Shown here piece by piece: positions 5,520 to 11,554 of a DNA stretch of 29,447 nucleotides. The notes under the pieces were generated by a model. It was not told where the DNA came from, did no database searches, and saw only the letters and a list, made by a program, of their open reading frames with translations. The translations under genes were made by a program, and so were the position numbers. Each line of letters starts with the position of its first letter. Within the stretch, counting starts at the first letter, position 1. The stretch is from a virus: positions 1-29,447 of IMG/VR virus record IMGVR_UViG_3300021961_000440; one strand, 5' to 3'.

Positions 5520-5752
5520 TTCTTTTCAGGTTGAGGTTTGGGTTGAACTTTGGTAGGATCAGCATAAGGAACCCTGCCATCCTTTTGATACATCAGAATG
5601 TCATACTTGAACTTACATTCATGTGGACGCTGATTACAGAGCATGAGTGTATCATTTACTGCTCTTTGTGCTCCACCAGATGATCCAATAGCACCACCAA
5701 TCATAAGAGATAGTGCCACAAATGCAATCATTTTATAATTGTTAATGATCAT
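5516..5752 (-). CDS. 78-aa exported or membrane-anchored protein
   Basis: An N-terminal hydrophobic stretch (KMIAFVALSLMIGGAIG) acts as signal or anchor, followed by a polar segment with two Cys (LMLCNQRPHECKFKY) and a Pro/Lys-rich tail. No family recognised. ATG 5752 overlaps the upstream stop; ATG 5731 would start directly at the hydrophobic segment. Confidence 0.73.
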   Translation of the reverse strand: MIINNYKMIAFVALSLMIGGAIGSSGGAQRAVNDTLMLCNQRPHECKFKYDILMYQKDGRVPYADPTKVQPKPQPEKK

Positions 5753-5955
5753 TTAATAACCTTCCAATTAGGGTCATTTACTTTATCAATCCAGAAGAAG
5801 TATTGTTTATTGATAGATGCTAAAAACATCTGATTATCTGTCTCTTGTTCTACATGACATCCATGCAGTTTATCCATCAGATTAGCAAACCTATTCTTTG
5901 CCTTGTTAGAAATAGGTTGAACATTTACCATTTTACGTTTCACTTTAGTTTGCAT
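5749..5955 (-). CDS. 68-aa basic protein, unknown
   Basis: Product begins MQTKVKRKMVNVQPISNKAK: a basic N-terminus, then an alternating hydrophobic/charged region (MFLASINKQYFFWIDKV) suggesting a small beta sheet. No known domain. TGATG overlap with the gene above and ATGA overlap with the gene below. Confidence 0.75.
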   Translation of the reverse strand: MQTKVKRKMVNVQPISNKAKNRFANLMDKLHGCHVEQETDNQMFLASINKQYFFWIDKVNDPNWKVIK

Positions 5956-6395
5956 CAATTAACTCCACAATAGGACCACCAGGGTTGATCTACACCTACA
6001 GTATCATCAAAGGTATAAATGAACTCACACCAACAATCTTTGGCATACTTATACATTTGCTTGTAAGTTTTGAAGTGTTTAGGATCAACATCTTCATCAC
6101 CCCTCTCATAATAATAAAGAGGTTGAGGTTCACGATCATTCTTATACATCATAAACCCATGTTCATCTTTGACAATGCTACCATCTTCACTACACATGTA
6201 TTCACTATCCCATGTAGAACGAGTTTTGAGAGATGAGATGTCACCACCATCAATAAGATCAACTACCTTACTGCGTGCTTGATAATCTTCTTTTAGAATC
6301 TTACCATTGTGATCAGGACCACCATCCCAGTGACAATATACACCAGAATAGGTATTGTCTTTGTGTTTGATTGAAATAAAACTACGAGTTCCCAT
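5955..6395 (-). CDS. conserved phage protein (MGTRSFI... family)
   Basis: 146 aa. The opening MGTRSFISIKHKDNTYSG followed by YCHWDGGPDHNGK is a widespread signature of hypothetical proteins in tailed phages, including many cyanophages; function is unknown. Rich in Trp/Tyr and acidic residues, no signal peptide. The start follows ATTATTAACAACAC rather than a Shine-Dalgarno, the same leader as the exonuclease gene. Confidence 0.85.
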   Translation of the reverse strand: MGTRSFISIKHKDNTYSGVYCHWDGGPDHNGKILKEDYQARSKVVDLIDGGDISSLKTRSTWDSEYMCSEDGSIVKDEHGFMMYKNDREPQPLYYYERGDEDVDPKHFKTYKQMYKYAKDCWCEFIYTFDDTVGVDQPWWSYCGVN

Positions 6396-6412
6396 GTGTT
6401 GTTAATAATAAA

Positions 6413-6556
6413 TCAGTCTTCAATAAGAATCCATTCTTCCATGTCACTCTCAGTCATGGATTCCCAATTATCTTCAAAAAGATCAAACATTGCTTCATTA
6501 GGAATGATACAATCAAACTCATCAATTTGAATGTCATCAAGAAATGCAGTGCTCAT
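6413..6556 (-). CDS. 47-aa acidic protein, unknown
   Basis: First gene of the 6556-5331 operon. The product begins MSTAFLDDIQIDEFDCIIPN and is extremely acidic. ATG 6556 is chosen over ATG 6565 because it lies 24 bases below the -10 box, as in the other class B promoters (22-25 bases). No known domain. Confidence 0.68.
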   Translation of the reverse strand: MSTAFLDDIQIDEFDCIIPNEAMFDLFEDNWESMTESDMEEWILIED

Positions 6557-6567
6557 CTGTCTCATTT

Positions 6568-6585
6568 GATTACCTAGTAATCATA
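6568..6585 (-). promoter_or_regulatory. extended -10 promoter with perfect start-site dyad (class B)
   Basis: TGC-TATGAT with the hexamer at 6585-6580. GATTAC-CTA-GTAATC (6568-6582) is a perfect inverted repeat at the start site. A TTGACT lies only 6 bp above the -10 and cannot serve as a -35. The 22-bp dyad is 31 bp above the -10. Confidence 0.72.
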
Positions 6586-6615
6586 GCATGGAGTCAAGAG
6601 TTTTGGTGGTTTATT

Positions 6616-6637
6616 GTGCCAGTTGTACATGTGGCAC
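6616..6637 (-). repeat. 22-bp operon-boundary dyad, copy 8
   Basis: GTGCCA-N10-TGGCAC with a GTAC centre. The outer arms are perfectly complementary, the clearest sign that the element is a dyad. It follows the stop of the 42-aa gene (6645). Confidence 0.85.
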
Positions 6638-6644
6638 ATCAATA

Positions 6645-6773
6645 TCACTTTTTTGTTCTTTTTCTTGTTTTCTTTGGTGCTTCTTCTTGGACCTCAACAA
6701 CAGGTTCTTCCTTAACTTCCTCAATCTTTTCTATTTGTTGAGTTCTGTTGATTAAATCTGTAAATCTGCCCAT
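6645..6773 (-). CDS. 42-aa highly charged protein, unknown
   Basis: ATG 6773 to TGA 6645. Acidic in the middle (IEKIEEVKEEPVVEVQEE) with a strongly basic tail (PKKTRKRTKK), probably disordered or nucleic-acid binding. It stands 31 bases after tRNA-Ala and is the last gene of the 7979-6645 operon. CTAAATAG about 20 bases above the start is only a weak late-promoter match. Confidence 0.65.
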   Translation of the reverse strand: MGRFTDLINRTQQIEKIEEVKEEPVVEVQEEAPKKTRKRTKK

Positions 6774-6804
6774 TGTATTATTGCAATTTACAGCTATTTA
6801 GAAA

Positions 6805-6875
6805 TGGAGAATACCAGAGTCGAACTGGTGATTGATGCTTGCAAAGCACCTGTTTTACCACTAAACTAATTCCCC
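6805..6875 (-). tRNA. tRNA-Ala (UGC)
   Basis: Acceptor GGGGAAT/ATTCTCC contains the G3-U70 pair that identifies alanine tRNAs. The anticodon arm is GGTGC-TTTGCAA-GCATC (anticodon TGC) and the T arm ACCAG-TTCGACT-CTGGT. Last tRNA of the cluster. Confidence 0.96.
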
Positions 6876-6879
6876 TAGG

Positions 6880-6961
6880 TGCACAAGAAAGGACTTGAAC
6901 CTTCATGGATTGCTCCACTGGAACCTAAACCCAGCGCGTATACCAATTCCGCCACTTGTGC
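6880..6961 (-). tRNA. tRNA-Leu (UAG)
   Basis: Class II tRNA with a perfect acceptor GCACAAG/CTTGTGC, anticodon loop TTTAGGT (anticodon TAG), a long variable arm and T loop TTCAAGT. Only 4 bases separate it from tRNA-Ala. Confidence 0.96.
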
Positions 6962-6964
6962 ATA

Positions 6965-7037
6965 CTCCCCCACCTGGATTCGAACCAGGAACCAAGTGAT
7001 TAACAGTCACCTACTCTGCCTGTTGAGCTATAGGGGA
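6965..7037 (-). tRNA. tRNA-Asn (GUU)
   Basis: Acceptor TCCCCTA/TGGGGGA, anticodon arm GGTGA-CTGTTAA-TCACT (anticodon GTT), T arm CCTGG-TTCGAAT-CCAGG. Only 3 bases from tRNA-Leu, so the three tRNAs must be processed from a common precursor. Confidence 0.96.
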
Positions 7038-7042
7038 ATGAT

Positions 7043-7198
7043 CTACTTTTTATCTAACAAATACTCAACTGTATTTGCTATGTCATTCATTGCATTTCTA
7101 AGATCTGGTTGCTCTCCTGCTTCCATATCCATATTATCATTAACCAATGTCCAACGCCATTGATTCATATCTTTATTATGCCAGAGGTTAATCACCAT
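7043..7198 (-). CDS. 51-aa protein, unknown
   Basis: ATG 7198 to TAG 7043. Begins MVINLWHNKDMNQWRWTL; Trp/Asn-rich N-terminus and an acidic helical C-terminus. No known domain. It overlaps the end of the 52-aa gene by 11 bases and stops 6 bases before tRNA-Asn. Confidence 0.65.
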   Translation of the reverse strand: MVINLWHNKDMNQWRWTLVNDNMDMEAGEQPDLRNAMNDIANTVEYLLDKK

Positions 7199-7346
7199 GT
7201 TTGTACTGCTCTAACTCTATCCAATTAAGAAGTGTTTGATAAGCATTGATTGCTGCTTGATTGCAATTATCTTTCTTTAATCCTTCAATGTAGTATTCAA
7301 GTGCTTCAATCACCATTTGACGATCAGTTTGAGAAATCAAAGACAT
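7188..7346 (-). CDS. 52-aa helical protein, unknown
   Basis: Product begins MSLISQTDRQMVIEALEYYI and forms a two-helix hairpin pattern (QMVIEALEYYIEGLKK; AAINAYQTLLNWIELEQ). A longer frame upstream runs into tRNA-Pro and is rejected. It sits between tRNA-Pro and the 51-aa gene. Confidence 0.72.
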   Translation of the reverse strand: MSLISQTDRQMVIEALEYYIEGLKKDNCNQAAINAYQTLLNWIELEQYKHGD

Positions 7347-7383
7347 GATAATAACTTGATAATTTGGAGTATTTATTCTCCAA

Positions 7384-7458
7384 TCCAAGATGTAGGATTT
7401 GAACCTACGACCCCTGCTTCCCAAAAGCAGTGCTCTATCCAAACTGAGCTAATCCTGG
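7384..7458 (-). tRNA. tRNA-Pro (UGG)
   Basis: Acceptor CCAGGAT/ATCTTGG, D arm GCTC/GAGC, anticodon arm CTGCT-TTTGGGA-AGCAG (anticodon TGG), T arm GTAGG-TTCAAAT-CCTAC. Confidence 0.95.
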
Positions 7459-7461
7459 TGG

Positions 7462-7533
7462 TGGGAAATCACAGATTCGAACTGTGGACCATCTCCGTGT
7501 AAAGGAGGCACTCTACCACTGAGTTAATCTCCC
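7462..7533 (-). tRNA. tRNA-Val (UAC)
   Basis: Acceptor GGGAGAT/ATTTCCC, D arm ACTC/GAGT, anticodon loop TTTACAC (anticodon TAC), T arm CACAG-TTCGAAT-CTGTG. Three bases separate it from tRNA-Pro. Confidence 0.95.
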
Positions 7534-7537
7534 AAGA

Positions 7538-7601
7538 GGGTGACAATGCCACCCTGTTACACTGTAAAGTATGAATCAGTACAGTGCCTTTTGCTATGGC
7601 A
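7538..7601 (-). ncRNA. three-hairpin tRNA-like spacer between tRNA-Ser and tRNA-Val
   Basis: In transcript order: a D-arm-like hairpin TGCC/GGCA (7601-7585), an 8-bp hairpin GCACTGTA/TACAGTGT with a 13-nt loop (7587-7559), and a hairpin GGGTG/CACCC with a 7-nt loop (7554-7538). The order and sizes resemble D, anticodon and T arms, but the T loop lacks TTCRA and no acceptor stem closes cleanly. It could be a decayed tRNA or a processing element. Confidence 0.35.
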
Positions 7602-7632
7602 TCCTGGTTTATCTTTCCAGTGCAAGTAGCAA

Positions 7633-7718
7633 AGGAAGGTTAGGGATTCGAACCCTAGGAGGCTACTAACCTCAGTAGTTTTCAAGACTACCACCATCAA
7701 CCACTCGGTCAACCTTCC
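7633..7718 (-). tRNA. tRNA-Ser (UGA)
   Basis: Class II tRNA. The acceptor GGAAGGT/ACCTTCC is perfect, the anticodon loop is CTTGAAA (anticodon TGA), the long variable arm is GAGG-TTAGTAG-CCTC, and the T arm is TAGGG-TTCGAAT-CCCTA. First tRNA of the cluster, 30 bases below the stop of the 76-aa gene. The discriminator appears to be U rather than the usual G. Confidence 0.95.
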
Positions 7719-7748
7719 AATCATAAAGGGGATTTCTCCCCTTATTTA

Positions 7749-7979
7749 TCAGTTCTGAATAGGAACAAGAACCTCATTCTTCTTCAGTTTAGCAATCAGT
7801 TTGCCAACACTTTCAGCAGTGCGAATTTGATCTTCAACACTGACAGGATCTTTACAGGCAAAGATATAAGACTTATCAGGATTGCTATGATAAGTCACAC
7901 CAACTTGCATTTCATCATAGTCAAAAGAAACCTGAGAAATAGCAGAGGATTCAACAGCAAGAATAGCAGTGACAGACAT
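7749..7979 (-). CDS. 76-aa protein, possibly KTSC-like
   Basis: Begins MSVTAILAVESSAISQVSFD. The pattern ESSAI...FDYDEMQVGV...Y.F...AESVGKLI resembles the small KTSC fold (Ser-x-Ile start, beta strands, then a Ser-x-Gly helix), but the KTSC signature itself is absent, so this is tentative. First gene of the operon that carries the tRNA cluster; start 25 bases below the -10. Confidence 0.75.
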   Translation of the reverse strand: MSVTAILAVESSAISQVSFDYDEMQVGVTYHSNPDKSYIFACKDPVSVEDQIRTAESVGKLIAKLKKNEVLVPIQN

Positions 7980-7991
7980 GTGCCTTTGATT

Positions 7992-8032
7992 GATTACTTT
8001 GTAATGATAGCAGGTCTGGGGAGGAAAGTCAA
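7992..8032 (-). promoter_or_regulatory. early sigma70-type promoter driving the tRNA cluster operon (class B)
   Basis: TTGACT (8032-8027), 17-bp spacer, extended -10 TGC-TATCAT (8009-8004). ATTAC-TTT-GTAAT covers the start site (about 7993-8005). The 22-bp dyad is 31 bp above the -10. Confidence 0.87.
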
Positions 8033-8039
8033 GAGGTTT

Positions 8040-8061
8040 GTGCCACTTAGATAACTGTCAT
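8040..8061 (-). repeat. 22-bp operon-boundary dyad, copy 9
   Basis: The copy reads GTGCCACTT-AGAT-AACTGTCAT. It encodes the last residues (MTVI) and stop codon of the 44-aa gene. Confidence 0.78.
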
Positions 8062-8181
8062 ATTAGACCAGTCATTCCTATAAATTACCAGCAATGCTGC
8101 GCTATTGATGGGCGTGAATGTTACATAATCCTCACATACAAATACAATTTTGCCTTTCATGTCTTTATATTCAACAAACAT
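8047..8181 (-). CDS. 44-aa protein, unknown
   Basis: ATG 8181 to TAA 8047. Begins MFVEYKDMKGKIVFVCEDYV; strand-rich with no signal or known domain. It overlaps the 61-aa gene by 11 bases. The stop codon lies within dyad copy 9. Confidence 0.68.
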   Translation of the reverse strand: MFVEYKDMKGKIVFVCEDYVTFTPINSAALLVIYRNDWSNMTVI

Positions 8182-8356
8182 CTTCTCTTGTAAAATCACC
8201 TTTTCCCTCCAAAGTTTTAACAAGTAAAGCAGTAAAAAGTTCCATCTTATCTGGATGAACTGTTGCTGGGTTAATGTTTATTGCCTGTTTTAGTGCAACA
8301 AGTTCATTCCATTCATCATTAGAAAGATCTTCCTGAGTGCTGCGTGAAAGGGTCAT
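8171..8356 (-). CDS. 61-aa protein, unknown (cyanophage small ORF)
   Basis: Begins MTLSRSTQEDLSNDEWNELV. A compact helical protein with ALKQAI and KMELFTALLVKTLEGKGD helices, a type I have seen annotated as hypothetical in cyanophages. No catalytic motif. Start codon overlaps the stop of a mini-ORF upstream (ATGA). Confidence 0.75.
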   Translation of the reverse strand: MTLSRSTQEDLSNDEWNELVALKQAININPATVHPDKMELFTALLVKTLEGKGDFTREDVC

Positions 8357-8389
8357 AACTTCTCTGAATTATGAGCATACTCTAACATA

Positions 8390-8449
8390 CTATCTAGCAA
8401 ATGCTTGGTTTCTTAAGGTTGATTTAATACTTTTGTTGTAATACTTCAT
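8390..8449 (-). CDS. possible 19-aa mini-ORF in a coupled chain
   Basis: ATG 8449 overlaps the TGA of the 85-aa gene (ATGA) and ends at TAG 8390 (product MKYYNKSIKSTLRNQAFAR). A second mini-ORF of 11 codons (MLEYAHNSEKL) starts at 8388 and ends at 8353, overlapping the 8356 start by ATGA. The two fill the otherwise non-coding 89 bases and could simply carry ribosomes across the gap. Confidence 0.35.
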   Translation of the reverse strand: MKYYNKSIKSTLRNQAFAR

Positions 8450-8703
8450 TTTTCATACAAAAGAAATACTTTGATTGTTTGCCCATCATCCTGTAGTGAC
8501 ACTTGAACGTTAGAGCATTCATAACGAACATACTCACGTCCATCACTACCAATTACCTCTACACGAGTTACATCAGGATAGCTCTTGATAAAATCACCGT
8601 TGGGCATTTCAATATCATCTAATGAGGTATCAATATCAAAACCATCATAAGTTGTATTCAACCACGGAGCATCATCTTTGTCTGGTAGATTGTGTTCAGT
8701 CAT
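8446..8703 (-). CDS. 85-aa acidic protein, unknown
   Basis: Begins MTEHNLPDKDDAPWLNTTYD; acidic, predicted mostly beta (VTRVEVIGSDGREYVRYEC, VQVSLQDDGQTIKVFLLY). No signal or known domain. ATGA overlap with the gene above. Confidence 0.75.
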   Translation of the reverse strand: MTEHNLPDKDDAPWLNTTYDGFDIDTSLDDIEMPNGDFIKSYPDVTRVEVIGSDGREYVRYECSNVQVSLQDDGQTIKVFLLYEK

Positions 8704-8927
8704 TCTTCACCTGTTACAACATGATTCCATGCAACAGAGTATTTACTATCCCAGTTATCACAATAAGGTGAATAAAATGCATTGAGTGCAGCAGTAGTAT
8801 CAACAATGCGTTGAGCATCACCAGCATCTACTGCTTCTTGCAATTTATCAAGCAAGAAACTAAATGTAGTAATTTGATTAAATGCCTCTTGCAGGTCATT
8901 CATTACAGTCCAGGTTTTGTCAATCAT
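8700..8927 (-). CDS. 75-aa helical protein, unknown (cyanophage small ORF)
   Basis: Begins MIDKTWTVMNDLQEAFNQI with a good Shine-Dalgarno (GTGAGGAAA) upstream. Helices cover most of the chain (LLDKLQEAVDAGDAQRIVDT), then YSPYCDNWDSKYSVAWNHVV. I recognise it as a recurring cyanophage hypothetical, function unknown. Confidence 0.78.
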   Translation of the reverse strand: MIDKTWTVMNDLQEAFNQITTFSFLLDKLQEAVDAGDAQRIVDTTAALNAFYSPYCDNWDSKYSVAWNHVVTGEE

Positions 8928-8951
8928 GGTGTTTCCTCACTAAAGTTTAAA

Positions 8952-9134
8952 TTATTTTGTTGGACATGATGTATAAAACTCTCCTTCAACATAACATGAG
9001 TATTGTGATTTGTCTATTGATTTGGGTTTGTGAGTTAAAACTTTGAATGTAGTTTCAATAGGGCGATTAGAAACTATGATTGGCACATCTTGCAAGCATC
9101 CTGCAAGAATACAACCAATTATACCTGTGAACAT
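8952..9134 (-). CDS. 60-aa lipoprotein, unknown function
   Basis: The opening MFTGIIGCILAGC contains a textbook lipobox (L-A-G-C), so the protein should be lipidated at Cys13 and anchored to a membrane. The mature part is about 48 residues with two more Cys. ATG 9134 overlaps the upstream TGA by one base; an in-frame TTG just above is less likely. Confidence 0.73.
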   Translation of the reverse strand: MFTGIIGCILAGCLQDVPIIVSNRPIETTFKVLTHKPKSIDKSQYSCYVEGEFYTSCPTK

Positions 9135-9748
9135 CAATCTAGTCCAATAAGATTATTTTGTTGTTGCAAATCAAGTTTAGCACGTTGGTTGTAGTATTCT
9201 GCTTCACGCATGTTATATTCTTTACACTTTTCATGCTCTGCTACATTAGCAGCAGCATCACACATTGCATCCATCTCTTCTTCAGTGTACTGATGAGATT
9301 CAGGTTGATGAACACTATCCAACCCACCCTGTTTGGCAAGTTCTTCAATGTACTTATTTTTCCAGTACATTGCCTCTACATTATCAGAAACAGTTTTGAT
9401 AGTTTTGAACTCATCCTCCAGTTTTTTCCACTCTTCAAACTTACCACGAAGGTCTTCATCCATTGTCAGTTCATATTCTTTACAGACCTTACGCTGATCA
9501 GACTCATTCACATAATCATTGAAAACAAGAGACATAGCACCACTGCGAATAGATGTGGGATGCATACCTACACAGAGGAGAAACTTTTCAAAAAGTTTGA
9601 AATACTGCTTACAGTTAAGGTCCCCTGCTGGTGCAGTGATAAGATAATGCTCTTCAGGGACAAAATCATCATCAGCAAAGGAGGATGATCCATAGGTGGG
9701 GGTGAATGTTGCATCAAACTTAAATTGAACAGTTGCTTCGTAAGTCAT
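9134..9748 (-). CDS. 204-aa protein, unknown
   Basis: First gene of the 9748-8047 operon. Begins MTYEATVQFKFDATFTPTYG. The N-terminal half is beta-rich (about 1-100); residues about 100-200 are charged, probably coiled coil (EEWKKLEDEFKTIKT, MREAEYYNQRAKLDLQQQ). No known domain. ATG 9748 is 23 bases below the -10 box; a longer frame to 9796 would overlap the promoter. Confidence 0.8.
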   Translation of the reverse strand: MTYEATVQFKFDATFTPTYGSSSFADDDFVPEEHYLITAPAGDLNCKQYFKLFEKFLLCVGMHPTSIRSGAMSLVFNDYVNESDQRKVCKEYELTMDEDLRGKFEEWKKLEDEFKTIKTVSDNVEAMYWKNKYIEELAKQGGLDSVHQPESHQYTEEEMDAMCDAAANVAEHEKCKEYNMREAEYYNQRAKLDLQQQNNLIGLD

Positions 9749-9770
9749 GAAACTTGTTTTGTATATCAGT

Positions 9771-9798
9771 ATTATAGCAGAAAACACACCACCCACAA
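9771..9798 (-). promoter_or_regulatory. early sigma70-type promoter for the 9748 operon
   Basis: TTGTGG (9798-9793), 16-bp spacer, extended -10 TGC-TATAAT (9776-9771), the only consensus -10 among the early-type promoters besides those at 11967 and 17813. The 22-bp dyad is 31 bp above the -10. Confidence 0.82.
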
Positions 9799-9806
9799 CA
9801 GATGAT

Positions 9807-9828
9807 GTGCCAGTTCCTCAAGTGTCCT
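9807..9828 (-). repeat. 22-bp operon-boundary dyad, copy 10
   Basis: The copy reads GTGCCAGTT-CCTC-AAGTGTCCT and contains the stop codon (9818-9820) of the 108-aa gene. Confidence 0.8.
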
Positions 9829-10144
9829 CTTCTTCTAAAAACTTCTTCAACTCTCCCATAACATCTTCCATGGGTATAAGTTTCTCTTCTCCACGATCAA
9901 TACGATCTACCATTTCCTGTAGATAATCAAGGAATTCTTTATCTAAACATTCATCAGTATTGATAGATGACCAGAACCAATTATAACATTCTTCATATGG
10001 GTCATCATACCACATTAAGGCATAACCCTCATAGTTTCCACTGATAAGGTCACGCCACATCTTGAAGTTGTTCCACATCTCCCTCCAACCAGTTTGGAAG
10101 CAGTGAACAAAATAATACTCAATCCAGTTCAGTTTCTTGCTCAT
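9818..10144 (-). CDS. 108-aa Trp-rich acidic protein, unknown
   Basis: Begins MSKKLNWIEYYFVHCFQTGW; notable for many Trp residues in the first 60 (including WREMWNNFKMW, ECYNWFW) and an acidic helical tail. ATG 10144 lies inside the end of the upstream gene (26-base overlap). Last gene of the 11946-9818 operon; stop codon inside dyad copy 10. Confidence 0.75.
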   Translation of the reverse strand: MSKKLNWIEYYFVHCFQTGWREMWNNFKMWRDLISGNYEGYALMWYDDPYEECYNWFWSSINTDECLDKEFLDYLQEMVDRIDRGEEKLIPMEDVMGELKKFLEEEDT

Positions 10145-10382
10145 CTCTATAATCCCATTTCCAAGTGCGTTCAAGGATACCAATATCAAAACCTAACTTA
10201 TGTGCCCAGAATAGGATACTTAAAGTGGAACCAGAACCTGATCTAATTTGAATGTAAGGCCAAGAAGGATAATCATTCCAACTGACAGATGCTTGAAGCA
10301 AACTCCAACCCTTTACATTGATAATTTGAACATACCAATCGTGTCCAAAATCTTCACGGTGCTTAAATTGAAATAGAGTCAT
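10119..10382 (-). CDS. 87-aa protein, unknown
   Basis: Begins MTLFQFKHREDFGHDWYVQI. Aromatic-rich, probably a small beta sandwich (SLLQASVSWNDYPSWPYIQI). No known domain. ATGA overlap with the gene above. Confidence 0.75.
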   Translation of the reverse strand: MTLFQFKHREDFGHDWYVQIINVKGWSLLQASVSWNDYPSWPYIQIRSGSGSTLSILFWAHKLGFDIGILERTWKWDYRDEQETELD

Positions 10383-10774
10383 CTTCCTGTTACATCCTCA
10401 TAGTCTTGGAGTTTACCATATCTAAAGTGAAGTTTCAACCTAGGCCAATCTTCCCATTTACCCTTCCAGTTTTCAGGATGTATTTCAATATATTTGGTAA
10501 TGAAATATGGCACATATTTACCACGTGCTCCTGTAGGGATCCACTCATAATTGAAAAATAATATTTTAGGATTGTATCTTGGATCATCCTTTGGAATTTC
10601 TTCAAAAGTAGTAGTTCCCTTGTAATCAGGATACCACAACTGACCAGCAGGATCTAACCAGTAGTCAGTCATTGTGCCACCAATGCCATCCTCAATGTCT
10701 TTAGTTTGGCACACTACATTTGTGAACTGATCACCCAAATTGTATGATGATCTAAAATAGTCAAACATGCCCAT
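10379..10774 (-). CDS. 131-aa conserved cyanophage-type hypothetical (MGMFDYF...)
   Basis: Begins MGMFDYFRSSYNLGDQFTNV, a start typical of a family of small phage proteins of unknown function. It continues with FQTKDIEDGIGG-like and WLDPAGQLWYPDY segments rich in Tyr/Trp/Pro. No signal peptide or catalytic motif. 18 bases separate it from the upstream Cys4 gene. Confidence 0.78.
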   Translation of the reverse strand: MGMFDYFRSSYNLGDQFTNVVCQTKDIEDGIGGTMTDYWLDPAGQLWYPDYKGTTTFEEIPKDDPRYNPKILFFNYEWIPTGARGKYVPYFITKYIEIHPENWKGKWEDWPRLKLHFRYGKLQDYEDVTGR

Positions 10775-10792
10775 TGTGCTGCACCATTAAAA

Positions 10793-10996
10793 TTAGTTTC
10801 TTGGTTTTGGTTTGTTACACTCATTACAGTAGAAAGAAAACTTTTCTTTAAATGTTTTGACTACTTGATAATAATCACTATCAAGTGGTTTCTCAATTTG
10901 GCATTTGCTGCATACTCTGGTCTTTCTTAGATTGCTTTCTAATTTTTTTGAGTTCCTTGAGTTCCATCTTAATGTTTTTGTAAGCAGTGTCAGCAT
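10793..10996 (-). CDS. Cys4 zinc-ribbon-like protein in a long overlap
   Basis: The last ~40 residues carry two Cx2C pairs (VCSKCQIEKP and FYCNECNK), a likely structural zinc site as in small phage zinc-ribbon or HNH-like proteins, without an HNH motif. The only ATG (10996) lies 104 bases inside the preceding gene in another frame, an unusually long overlap for this genome. The true start could be a non-ATG codon or a +1 shift from the upstream frame. Confidence 0.6.
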   Translation of the reverse strand: MLTLLTKTLRWNSRNSKKLESNLRKTRVCSKCQIEKPLDSDYYQVVKTFKEKFSFYCNECNKPKPRN

Positions 10997-11090
10997 CTAG
11001 TTTTCCTCCAATTTCAAGAGCACAAATAATATCAACCCTTGTGCCAAAGTGTGCAAGTGCTTTCTCAAAATTATTTAAATCTTCATACAT
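10893..11090 (-). CDS. 65-aa protein, unknown
   Basis: Begins MYEDLNNFEKALAHFGTRVD. Helical (FEKALAHFG, YKNIKMELKELKKIRKQ) with a basic C-terminus. ATG 11090 overlaps the stop of the coiled-coil gene. No known domain. Confidence 0.68.
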   Translation of the reverse strand: MYEDLNNFEKALAHFGTRVDIICALEIGGKLDADTAYKNIKMELKELKKIRKQSKKDQSMQQMPN

Positions 11091-11313
11091 TGCCCTTGAT
11101 CCATTTTTCACCAGTCACAATATCTATGCGAGCATCTACTGCATCAAGAGAGTTCATCAGTTCATAAAGAGTGTTTGTAGTCTCTATGTTTTCTTCTTCT
11201 AACTTTTTAACCTTCTGTTCTAGTTCAGAAAGTCTATCATAGATTTCATCTGTTGGAACTGGATCCATAATCATACCCCACTTCTTAAAAAACCAATAAG
11301 GATCTTGTTTCAT
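11083..11313 (-). CDS. 76-aa coiled-coil protein, unknown
   Basis: Begins MKQDPYWFFKKWGMIMDPVP, then a heptad-pattern coiled coil (YDRLSELEQKVKKLEEENI) over about residues 23-60. ATGA overlap with the gene above. A likely oligomeric small protein. Confidence 0.75.
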   Translation of the reverse strand: MKQDPYWFFKKWGMIMDPVPTDEIYDRLSELEQKVKKLEEENIETTNTLYELMNSLDAVDARIDIVTGEKWIKGNV

Positions 11314-11513
11314 AATACACCTACAGATTTCAAGTAATTGCGATAAGCAGCATATCTTTGCCACTTTGGTTGGTTGGGAACATTCAACTGATGACAGATT
11401 TCACAATAACATAACCATTCATACCATGGAGTTGTTGGATCTAGGACATGATAAGGATACTGACTCTTTGTTTGTTGATTCATCATTCCAATGCCTAATA
11501 ACCCCAGCAACAA
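11310..11513 (-). CDS. 58- to 67-aa protein, start uncertain
   Basis: The C-terminal part (PWYEWLCYCEICHQL...QRYAAYRNYLKSVGVL) looks like a genuine small protein with a Cys cluster. A TTG at 11513 gives a hydrophobic start (MLLGLLGIGMM); ATG 11486 gives 58 aa. The interval above it (11514-11554) is hydrophobic in two frames, so part of a membrane segment may be missed. Confidence 0.55.
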   Translation of the reverse strand: MLLGLLGIGMMNQQTKSQYPYHVLDPTTPWYEWLCYCEICHQLNVPNQPKWQRYAAYRNYLKSVGVL

Positions 11514-11554
11514 TAAACATGTTAGTAATCAAATAAGATACAAAAATTATAGTT

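Noticed and set aside
6591-6597. TTGACT just above the 6580 -10 box as a -35
   Set aside because: It is only 6 bp from the -10 hexamer, far from the 16-18 bp needed.
153-9688. Plus-strand genes such as 160-396, 551-868, 5024-5431 and 9158-9688
   Set aside because: Each is antisense to a coupled minus-strand gene with better start signals and composition; no plus-strand promoter was found.
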